DNA from: Gemmatimonas sp.
GTDB lineage: Bacteria; Gemmatimonadota; Gemmatimonadetes; Gemmatimonadales; Gemmatimonadaceae
Direction of reading: 5' to 3'
Assembly: GCA_011390885.1 (NCBI GenBank)
Contig: JAABRO010000027.1
Location: 1-38,947 of the forward strand
DNA: 38,947 bases
The translations under genes and the position numbers were made by a program. Position 1 is the first letter of the stretch; each line of letters starts with the position of its first letter. Shown here piece by piece: positions 32,368 to 38,947 of this stretch. The notes under the pieces are model-generated. The model was not told the origin of the DNA, ran no database searches, and saw nothing but the letters and a program-made list of their open reading frames with translations.

Positions 32368-32913
32368 ATGTCCCAGCGAACCGATTCCGGTCGTGACGAC
32401 CTCACCGTCGAGCCGAACCATGGCCCGTGCCTGCACGCACTCGATCGTCGCGCCTTCCTGCAGCGCGCCGCACTCGGCGCCGTGGCGGCGCTGATTGCCG
32501 GCGGCTTCGCGCCGTCGACAGCGCTCGCCGAGCAGGTCGCGGAACTCACACCGCTGCGCCGCGTGGGCGCCGCGCGCACCTATGACATGCCGACGCAGGA
32601 TGGCGTGTTCGTGGACACGGCGAGCGAGCTTGCGATCGTTCGGAGTGGCGGCAGGCTGTTCGCCTTCTCGCTGGCGTGCCCGCACCGTGGCGCCACCTTG
32701 CAGTGGAAGGCGGGCGAGCAGCGCTTCTACTGCCCGAAGCACAAGGCGCGCTTCAGCACGGATGGCGCGCACGTGAGCGGACGCGCCACCTCCGACCTCG
32801 ACCGCTTCGCGCTGCGTCGCGTCGGCTCCCAGGTGAGCGTCGCGCTCGACCAGCCGCTCAGCGCGAAGTCGGATTCGGCGGCGTGGGCGGCGGCGGTGCT
32901 GGTGATCGCGTGA
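32368..32913 (+). CDS. Tat-exported Rieske [2Fe-2S] protein
   Basis: Envelope Rieske protein of 181 residues. A Tat signal (DRRAFLQRAALGAVAALIAGG, about 29-50) is followed by the Rieske domain with FSLACPHRGATLQW and FYCPKHKARFSTDG, that is C-x-H and C-x2-H ligands. It lacks a cytochrome-bc1 companion nearby, so its electron partner is unknown. A hydrophobic C-terminus (AWAAAVLVIA) is present. ATG 32368 has GGAG about 8 bases upstream. It is convergent with the M20-like gene, with only 13 bases between the stops. Confidence 0.88.
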   Translation: MSQRTDSGRDDLTVEPNHGPCLHALDRRAFLQRAALGAVAALIAGGFAPSTALAEQVAELTPLRRVGAARTYDMPTQDGVFVDTASELAIVRSGGRLFAFSLACPHRGATLQWKAGEQRFYCPKHKARFSTDGAHVSGRATSDLDRFALRRVGSQVSVALDQPLSAKSDSAAWAAAVLVIA

Positions 32914-32926
32914 CCTGACGACCTCG

Positions 32927-34183
32927 CTACCGGTCGCGGCCGCGCGGCGGCTGGCTGCCCATGGCGGCCGCCAGCCGGGCCACATGGCGGGCCGTTCGCT
33001 CCATCGCGATCACGTCCGCGAACTCTCCCGGCTCGCCGCGCGCGCCGCCACGCTCGCCGCCAAGCCCGATGGCCAGCGTGCCCCCCGCGATCGCCACGTT
33101 CAGGTTGGCGGAGCCCGCGTTGCCCAGCCGTGGATCGAGGCCGAGCTGACGCGCGATCGCCACCGACGAGCGCACGAGCCGCGACGTGTCGGCACCGGCG
33201 ATCTGCCCGCCACCGGTGAGCTGCACGGGACGCATGTCGAAGCGCGTGCCCGTTTCGCGTGACACGTCGGCGAGCACCGCCCGCACGGCCTCCTCGTTGC
33301 GCGTGATCTGCTCGGCGCGCAGCGACCGGATGTCGAGCGAGAACCACGCGCTGTCCGGCTTGCGGTTGAACACGTCGCCCGACTGGATCATGGAGATGTT
33401 GAGCACCGTGCGCGTCTCGGCACCGGGCTGCGGCAGGGCGAAGATGCGATCGACGGCGCGCGCGATCCCCTGGTTCACGTTGGGCAGACCGCCGGTGAGT
33501 GAATGCCCGCCGGTGTGGTAGCCCCAGACGCGCCACCAGTGAATGCCCAGCGCACCGTACGTGATGCTGCGTCCGTCGCCGAGCACGTCCACGAAGGCGT
33601 CGGCACGCGCGCGCCAGTCGGCGTACAGTGCCTTCATGCCGAGCAGCCCGGTTTCCTCCTGCGCCACGGCGGCGAACACGAGATCGTGCTCGGGCCGCAC
33701 ACCCGTGGCGAGTAGCGCCTCGGCGGCGGCGAGCATGGCGATGGTGGTGCTCGAGGTGTTGGTGCCGGGGCCGACGACCCGATCGCCCTCCACGAACGGC
33801 GGACGCGGTGCGAGTGCCTGATGTTCGGCCACGGTCGCGAGGTCGTCGAGCGTGGATACGAACACGATCGCGCGCCGCTGAGCATCAGGGAGCGAGCCGC
33901 GGATCAGGCCGATGGCGTTGGGCATGGTGTCGATCGTCACCTCGACGAGGCCGATGGTGCGCATGCGGTCGGCCACCCAGCGCGCGCGTTCCTGCTCCTG
34001 CCCCGAGGGGGAGCGGATGGCGCCGATCTCGGCGAGCGCCGCCGCGTGCGCGGCGCGGCGCCCTGTGATGTGCGCGTCGAGCCGTGTCGCGACGGGAGCA
34101 GGCTGGGCAGGGAGTTGCGCCGCCGTGACGATCGCCGCGGCGAGTGCGAGTGAACGACGACGAAGCCGAAGCAGGGCAGGCAT
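32927..34183 (-). CDS. M20-family-like exported protein lacking key metal ligands (probable pseudoenzyme)
   Basis: Protein of 418 residues with a signal peptide (LALAAAIVTAAQLPAQ) and an overall M20 peptidase architecture, including the GHS-containing lid domain (GYHTGGHSLTGGLPNVN). Active-site positions diverge: the AHLD motif reads STLD (His to Thr111), the GPGxxD motif reads GPGTNT (Asp to Thr143), and the C-terminal His appears as Arg in ERGGARGEPGE. Only the EE pair (E176/E177 in AQEETGLLGM) and a DG remain. The reading frame is intact and long, so this is a maintained protein rather than a pseudogene, perhaps a binding protein. ATG 34183 follows a short gap after the fusion gene. Confidence 0.8.
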   Translation of the reverse strand: MPALLRLRRRSLALAAAIVTAAQLPAQPAPVATRLDAHITGRRAAHAAALAEIGAIRSPSGQEQERARWVADRMRTIGLVEVTIDTMPNAIGLIRGSLPDAQRRAIVFVSTLDDLATVAEHQALAPRPPFVEGDRVVGPGTNTSSTTIAMLAAAEALLATGVRPEHDLVFAAVAQEETGLLGMKALYADWRARADAFVDVLGDGRSITYGALGIHWWRVWGYHTGGHSLTGGLPNVNQGIARAVDRIFALPQPGAETRTVLNISMIQSGDVFNRKPDSAWFSLDIRSLRAEQITRNEEAVRAVLADVSRETGTRFDMRPVQLTGGGQIAGADTSRLVRSSVAIARQLGLDPRLGNAGSANLNVAIAGGTLAIGLGGERGGARGEPGEFADVIAMERTARHVARLAAAMGSQPPRGRDR

Positions 34184-34195
34184 GGATCGATCGGT

Positions 34196-35668
34196 TCAGG
34201 TGTCGGAGACCAGTGCGTCCGCCTCGATCTCCACGAGGTACTCGTCGCCCACGAGCGCGGCCTGCACGAGCGTGTTCGCGGGCTGGATGTGCCCGAAGCG
34301 TTCGCCGTGCACACGCGCCACGGCCTCCCAGTCGGCCATGTGGCGCACGAACACGCGCGTGCGGATCACGTCGTCGAGCCGAGCGCCGAGCGCCTGCAGC
34401 GCACCGGTGATCTTGTCGATGATGGCGTGCGCCTGCGCAGCGGGATCGCTGCCGCCGATCACGCGCGATCCGTGCGTGGCCGTGGTGCCCGACACGGAGA
34501 TGGTGTCGCCCACGCGCATGGCGCGCGCGTAGCCCGCGTCGCGCTCCCACACCGTGCCCGAGAGCACGCGCCGCCGGCCGTTCGCGTCTATCCGCACCGG
34601 ATATGGTGACGGGAACGACGCCACGTGGTGCGACAGGTCGCCGGAGGCCGTGAGAAACGGCGGAACGCGGTACTCGTCGCCGGGTTCGCCCGGCAGCGGC
34701 GACAGCGTGGCGACCGCGGCCTCGAGTTCGGCGTGATCCTCGTCGGTGAGCTCGAAGGCGAACAATCGCAGCGTGTCGTCGATGTGCTCGCTGCTGCCGA
34801 GGCGCGCCCCGATGATGATGCCGCCCACCGCAGGCTGCTCGAGCACGTAGCGGCAGGCCACGTTGGCAATCGACACGCCATGCCGATCGGCGACGGTGCG
34901 CGCGGCCTGCAGCACGCGCTGCAGTCCGTCCCAGCCGCCGGCGGTGCGCACGAATCGGCCGTACTTCATCTGCGACCACGTTTCGAGCGCGGCCCAGTCG
35001 GGCTCGGCGCGATCGAGCCAGCGGTCGCTGAGGAACCCGCCGGCCACGGTGCCGTAGGCAAGCAGCGAGACGCCCTGCTGCAGGGCGTACGCCGCCATGC
35101 GCGAGCGCGGCCGCCGGTCGAGCAGCGACCAGCACACCTGGTTGCTCACGATCGGGATGCCGCTCGCGCGCGCCACGCGCAGGTGCGCGGTGTCGGTGTT
35201 GGTGAGGCCGAGCTGCGCGATCAGTCCTTCCTGGCGGAGCTCGTCGAGCCAGAAGAGCGCGTCGAGCCAGGCCGGGTCGGCGTAGTTCCAGGCATGGAAC
35301 TGCATGAGGTCCACGCGCGTGCGCTGCAGCCGATCGAGGGCGCGCTGCACCGAGGTGCGCACATCGGCGCGTGTGAGCGGGCCGGGGCTCGGCACCCACT
35401 TGGTGAGCAGCTGCACATCCTCGCGCGGTGCGCGGCCGCCGGCGAAGCGCCCCGCGATCAGTTCGGCCGAGCCGTAGTGGTCGGCCATGTCGAACGTGGT
35501 GAGTCCGCGCTCCGCGTAGGCGGCCATCGAGGCCGCCGCGACGTCGTGGTCGAGCGAGCGGCCATCGCGCTCGAGGTCGGCCACCTGCCACAGCCCCGTC
35601 AGCACGCGGGAGATGGTGAGGCCGGGCGCGATCGTGTGGCGGGGCACCGATGTCGTGGACATGGTCAT
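34196..35668 (-). CDS. Fusion of aldo/keto reductase and RidA (YjgF) domains
   Basis: A 490-residue two-domain protein. The N-terminal part (about 10-335) is an aldo-keto reductase with Asp60/Tyr65 (TTFDMADHYG), Lys90 (LLTKWVP) and His125 (MQFHAWNY), the complete catalytic tetrad, and NADPH-binding text near GARLGSSEHIDDTL. The C-terminal part (about 355-490) is a RidA-type imine/enamine deaminase domain (VSGTTATHG, IIDKITGALQALGARLDDVIRTRVFV, ANTLVQAALVGDEYLVEIEADA). Lacking DNA breaks or a frame change between them, it is one polypeptide. ATG 35668 overlaps the APC permease stop (ATGA), suggesting a pathway that imports and processes an amine or amino acid. Confidence 0.88.
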   Translation of the reverse strand: MTMSTTSVPRHTIAPGLTISRVLTGLWQVADLERDGRSLDHDVAAASMAAYAERGLTTFDMADHYGSAELIAGRFAGGRAPREDVQLLTKWVPSPGPLTRADVRTSVQRALDRLQRTRVDLMQFHAWNYADPAWLDALFWLDELRQEGLIAQLGLTNTDTAHLRVARASGIPIVSNQVCWSLLDRRPRSRMAAYALQQGVSLLAYGTVAGGFLSDRWLDRAEPDWAALETWSQMKYGRFVRTAGGWDGLQRVLQAARTVADRHGVSIANVACRYVLEQPAVGGIIIGARLGSSEHIDDTLRLFAFELTDEDHAELEAAVATLSPLPGEPGDEYRVPPFLTASGDLSHHVASFPSPYPVRIDANGRRRVLSGTVWERDAGYARAMRVGDTISVSGTTATHGSRVIGGSDPAAQAHAIIDKITGALQALGARLDDVIRTRVFVRHMADWEAVARVHGERFGHIQPANTLVQAALVGDEYLVEIEADALVSDT

Positions 35669-37164
35669 TCGGGCGGAAGCGTGGCGAACTGCGCGTCAAC
35701 GTCGACGCCGCGGCGCGACAGCGCGGCGCGTTCACGGAGGTAGATGAGTGAGGCGGCGGTGAGCACCAGCAGCCACACCGGCGTGCTGTGAAAGTACCAT
35801 GCCTCGACCGAGGCGTTGAGGTCCTTGACCACGTGCACCAGCAGCAGGCCGCCGGTGAGCAGCAGGGCGCTGGCCGCCACGGGCACACGGAGCGCGGCCG
35901 AACGCATCACGGTCACCTCCGCGGCCAGCGCTGGATTGCGACGCGGCAGCGTGAGCACGGTGAGCGCCATGAGCGCGTAGGTGACCAGCATGGAGGTCAC
36001 GAGGATGTCCACGCCGAGAAAGAAGTCGCCGGCCACGTGGCTGCCGATGATGGAGATGGACGCCACGACGGCGCTCGCCACGATCGCCACATGGGGGGTG
36101 CGCCAGGTCGTGTGCACGCGCGCGAACACGCGCGGGAAGATGCCGTCGTCGGCCCACGCGAACATGAGCCGCGAGACGGCGAGCAGCATGGCGGGCAGGT
36201 CGTTGATGAGCGCAACCGCCGCGCCGGCCACGATCGCCACCGTCCAGCCGGGTGAGAGCAGGTAGCCGAGCAGCCCCGGGGCCGTCACGTCACGCACGAG
36301 CGCCTGCTCGGCCACGTACTGCCACGGCACCGCATGGTACACGGCCGCCGTGAAGAGCATGTAGTACGCGCCCACCGACAGCACGGCAATGCCGATCGCC
36401 AGCGGCAGGTTGCGCGACGGGTTGCGTGCCTCGCCGCCCGCCTGCGCGATGGAGTCGAAGCCGATGAATGACGCGAACAGCACGGGGGTGGCCGCGAGCA
36501 GCGTGAGCAGCCCGGGCGCATCGCGCGTGACCGTGGGGATCGCGCGTCCCTCGCGCGCCAGGAGTGCCGCGGCGAAGTCGGTGTGGTTGTGCGTGAACCC
36601 GGCCACGATCACGACGCCGCCGAGCAGGAACATGAGCACCATGAGCGGCACGAGCAGCTTCTCGTAGAGCTGCGTGCCGCGCAGGTTCACGAGCACGAAC
36701 GTCCACAGCACCGCCAGCGCGATCAGGGGGCGCGCGACCGGTCCGTCGAGCGTGGCCGCCAGCGAGGTAAGCCCCAGAGGCAACGCGGCGTCGCGCAGAA
36801 AGGCCGGGATGACATACGAGACCACGCCGATCGCGATCGACAGCCCGAACCACTGCGAGAACGACGCCACGAAGCCGAGGTACGGGGAGAGCCCGCGCGA
36901 CGCATAGATGTAGCTGCCACCGGCGCGGGGCATCGCGGACGCGAGCGCGGCGTAGGCGAGCGCGGCGAGCAGCGCGGGCACGGCGGCGATCATGTACGCC
37001 GGCAGCACGAACCCGTCGATGCCCGGGACGTTGCGCTGCATCGTGAACGGAATCGTGTTGATGGCGGCGCCGAGCATGGAACAGATGCCGGTCGCGGCGA
37101 GGCCGACCAGGCCGAGGTGGCGAACGAGCGGCGGGCGGGGCGGCGCGGTGCTGGGAGCGGGCAT
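35665..37164 (-). CDS. APC-family amino acid permease
   Basis: Inner-membrane amino acid or polyamine transporter of 499 residues with about 12-14 hydrophobic helices. The first helix carries the substrate-binding GICSMLGAAIN; helix 6 has the region FASFIGFDSIAQAGGEARNPSRNLPLAI, the APC consensus. A proline/arginine-rich N-terminus precedes the first helix. ATG 37164 is clear. It is translationally coupled to the aldo-keto reductase/RidA gene, so its substrate probably feeds that enzyme. Confidence 0.9.
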   Translation of the reverse strand: MPAPSTAPPRPPLVRHLGLVGLAATGICSMLGAAINTIPFTMQRNVPGIDGFVLPAYMIAAVPALLAALAYAALASAMPRAGGSYIYASRGLSPYLGFVASFSQWFGLSIAIGVVSYVIPAFLRDAALPLGLTSLAATLDGPVARPLIALAVLWTFVLVNLRGTQLYEKLLVPLMVLMFLLGGVVIVAGFTHNHTDFAAALLAREGRAIPTVTRDAPGLLTLLAATPVLFASFIGFDSIAQAGGEARNPSRNLPLAIGIAVLSVGAYYMLFTAAVYHAVPWQYVAEQALVRDVTAPGLLGYLLSPGWTVAIVAGAAVALINDLPAMLLAVSRLMFAWADDGIFPRVFARVHTTWRTPHVAIVASAVVASISIIGSHVAGDFFLGVDILVTSMLVTYALMALTVLTLPRRNPALAAEVTVMRSAALRVPVAASALLLTGGLLLVHVVKDLNASVEAWYFHSTPVWLLVLTAASLIYLRERAALSRRGVDVDAQFATLPPE

Positions 37165-37244
37165 GCGGCGGGTGCGAGGGGGCAGGCCGGGGCACGATGG
37201 CCGCCGGTCAAGTTACCCGCGCGATCTTCCCGACGCAGGCGCGC

Positions 37245-37808
37245 TCAGTTCGTGCGCGCCCGCGTGTACCGCAGCTGCACCGCCCCGTTGGGCCAGCGGT
37301 CGAGGCCGGACAGCTCCCAGCGTGACGGCGGCACGTCGGCGCCGAAGAGCGGACGGCCCGCGCCCAGCAGTTCGGGCATCACGGTCAGCGTGAGCGCATC
37401 GACGACGTCCTCGGCGAGCGCGGCGCGTACGGTCGCGCCGCCATCGAGGTACACGTGCCGCACGCCCTCGACGGCGAGGCGGTCGAGCAGCGGCGTGAGC
37501 GCGCCGGTGTGCGTCGTGACCCACGGTGCGGCGTCCGCCGGGACCTCGCCCAGTGGGCGATGCGTGCACACGATCACGCGGCGCGTTCCGAAGGGCCACG
37601 CCACACCGAAGCCCACCACCGTGTCAAACGTGGTGCGCCCCATGATGAGCGCGTCCACGTCGGCCATGAAGGCGTCGTAGCCGTAGTCGTGCTGCTGGTG
37701 GCGATCGAGGAACTCGAGGGAGCCGTCCGCGTGGGCGATCTGCAGGTCGAGACTGACCCCGAGATACACGGAGACGCGTGGGCGCGAATCGCTGGTCGGT
37801 GCAGGCAT
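37245..37808 (-). CDS. RibD C-terminal / dihydrofolate-reductase-like protein
   Basis: Reductase-fold protein of 187 residues of the YyaP/YwjB-like group. Motifs are VSVYLGVSLDLQIA (first strand), DALIMGRTTFDTVVGFG, RRVIVCTHR, HVYLDGGATVRAALAEDVVDALTLTVMPELLGAGRPLFG. The substrate is unknown; these proteins are not usually the folate-pathway DHFR. ATG 37808 is used; a TACCTT hexamer lies 5 bases upstream and may indicate a leaderless mRNA. The frame upstream to 38099 has no homology. Confidence 0.87.
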   Translation of the reverse strand: MPAPTSDSRPRVSVYLGVSLDLQIAHADGSLEFLDRHQQHDYGYDAFMADVDALIMGRTTFDTVVGFGVAWPFGTRRVIVCTHRPLGEVPADAAPWVTTHTGALTPLLDRLAVEGVRHVYLDGGATVRAALAEDVVDALTLTVMPELLGAGRPLFGADVPPSRWELSGLDRWPNGAVQLRYTRARTN

Positions 37809-37884
37809 GCGTGAAGGTACGTGTGCCGCGCGCCACCGGACAGGTGCGGATGACCCGTACCGGACGACCGTGACAGCGGCGCCC

Positions 37885-37914
37885 TTGCCCCTCCGCTCCT
37901 GCCGTGGGTAGCCT
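37885..37914 (+). promoter_or_regulatory. Putative promoter of the porin gene
   Basis: TTGCCC (37885-37890), 18 bases, then TAGCCT (37909-37914), with the ATG beginning 6 bases later. If used, the mRNA would be leaderless. Confidence 0.45.
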
Positions 37915-37920
37915 GTCGCG

Positions 37921-38947
37921 ATGCCCACCTTGCATCCGGACCGGACCGTCAAGATCGCTGTCACGAAAGCGCGCCCCTGGGTCGCCGCGCTGTGGCTGGC
38001 CGCCGCGCCGTCACTCGGCGCGCAGCCCGACACCGCCCGCGTCGCCACCGACGAGCGAGGAGCGCTGCGCCTGGGCAGCTCGGGCGACGTCGCGCTCACG
38101 CTCGGCGGCTACCTGCAGGTGGACGGGCGGTGGGTCTCGGGCGCGCTGCAGTCGCAGCCGGACGGACTGCTGCTCCGGCGCGCGCGTCTGATCTTCGACG
38201 CGGAGATGCCGTCAGGGTGGCATGTGCGACTGCAGCCCGACTTCGGACAGGGACGCGTGCTCGTGCAGGATGCGTACATCGGCTGGAAGGGAACGGCGGC
38301 CACCGCGCGCATCGGTCGCTTCCGGCCGGCGTACGGCGTGGAGCGATTCCAGTCGTCGGCCACGCTGCTGCACGGGGAGCGCTCGCTCGTGAACTCGCTC
38401 ATGCCGAGCCGGAGCTTCGGCGCACAAGTGACGGCGCGGCGCGGTGCGTTCACCCTGTCGGCCGGCGGCTTCCGCACGCCCATCGGGACGGACGTGCAGG
38501 TCGTGGACACCGATGGCGACGTGGACGCGCTCGACGGTTCGGGGCATGACGTGCTGCTGCGCGTCGCCTGGGCGCGCCAGCGCGGCGCACGCTACGTCGA
38601 CGCGCAGGTGGCCGTGCTCGCAGGGCGGGAACGTGGCGAGGCGGAGGCGACGGGACTCTCTCGACTGCTCACCGTCGGACAGCAGCCGCTGCTCGCCTTC
38701 CGCAACGACGGCACGCCGACCGGCACCGCCTTGGCGGACGGCGACCGGCAACGGCTGTCAGCCGGTGCGATGGCTGGCGACGCGCGCACGGTGATGGCGT
38801 TCGAGGGCGCGCTGTTCACGCAATCGGCGCGTGCGGGGACGCAGCGTCGTGAGCTCACGGCCGGTGTCGTAGCCTGGCGCATGGCGTACGTGATGGGCGG
38901 GATGCGGCGTCCCACGCAGGAGGTGGTGCCGGCCGCGCGCCGCGGCG
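37921..38947 (+). CDS. Phosphate-selective porin OprO/OprP family, 3' end beyond the window
   Basis: Outer-membrane beta-barrel porin. About 342 residues are visible. A signal peptide ends near PSLGAQP (about 38). The barrel start is LTLGGYLQVDGRWVSG, followed by LLRRARLIFDAEMPSGWHVRLQPDFGQG, VQDAYIGWKGTAATARIGRFRPAYGVERFQSS and the loop ERSLVNSLMPSRSFGAQV. The alternating pattern and the RRxRxxF..G.....F..QxDF motif are typical of OprP-type proteins. The gene runs off the right edge. Anion or polyphosphate uptake is the family role; the precise substrate is unknown. Confidence 0.88.
   Translation, partial: MPTLHPDRTVKIAVTKARPWVAALWLAAAPSLGAQPDTARVATDERGALRLGSSGDVALTLGGYLQVDGRWVSGALQSQPDGLLLRRARLIFDAEMPSGWHVRLQPDFGQGRVLVQDAYIGWKGTAATARIGRFRPAYGVERFQSSATLLHGERSLVNSLMPSRSFGAQVTARRGAFTLSAGGFRTPIGTDVQVVDTDGDVDALDGSGHDVLLRVAWARQRGARYVDAQVAVLAGRERGEAEATGLSRLLTVGQQPLLAFRNDGTPTGTALADGDRQRLSAGAMAGDARTVMAFEGALFTQSARAGTQRRELTAGVVAWRMAYVMGGMRRPTQEVVPAARRG

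Overview
This is a very GC-rich chromosomal window of a Gram-negative (diderm) bacterium. The evidence is a phosphate-selective porin, Tat and lipoprotein signals, signal peptidase II and a complete SUF iron-sulfur operon. The gene mix (many secreted hydrolases, an ECF sigma/anti-sigma/PDZ module, dense GTGA/ATGA gene overlaps) would fit Gemmatimonadota, but that placement is an inference from style, not from a marker gene. I see no rRNA, tRNA, CRISPR array, phage or transposase gene.

Layout. 1-2181: an ABC-2 exporter (permease cut by the window edge, plus its ATPase). 2655-4686: a DUF1801 protein, a group-2 truncated globin and a decayed metallophosphoesterase. 4862-7499: a coupled minus-strand operon of YciI-like protein, lipoprotein subtilase and VTT-domain membrane protein. 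7787-8179: a four-helix-bundle (IVP-like) protein. 8370-15304: the suf operon, transcribed leftward as sufR-sufB-sufC-sufD-sufU-Rieske-sufS-sufU, with a strong promoter overlapping a CAAC-N6-GTTG inverted repeat that matches the known SufR site. 15636-17510: a membrane-anchored ACP-like protein, an M23 lipoprotein, a YhbY-type RNA-binding protein and a 7Fe ferredoxin with its own promoter and terminator. 17654-20972: an ICMT-like methyltransferase, RNase D, LspA and a MIP18/DUF59 protein that may belong functionally with the suf genes. 21460-25930: a serine hydrolase, then ECF sigma, anti-sigma and a double-PDZ protein. 26810-30878: matrixin, alpha/beta hydrolase, superinfection-immunity-like membrane protein, nitrilase-family enzyme and CysM. 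30930-32913: a DUF2231 membrane protein, a membrane-tethered LuxR-type regulator and a Tat-exported Rieske protein, with matching paired operator-like sites upstream of the last two. 32927-38947: an M20-like protein that has lost its metal ligands, an aldo-keto reductase/RidA fusion coupled to an APC permease, a RibD/DHFR-like protein and the start of an OprP-type porin.

Two dispersed non-coding repeat families stand out. One is an approximately 150-bp long-hairpin element bounded by TGAACC/GGTTCA (three copies, 4.7-8.3 kb). The other is an approximately 420-bp element (three copies, near 21.0-21.5 and 25.9-26.8 kb) with a 31-bp inverted repeat bracketed by arrays of an 8-bp CAGCNNNN unit. 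Both sit hard against gene ends and sometimes supply the stop codon of the neighbouring gene. They are the least explained sequences in the window.
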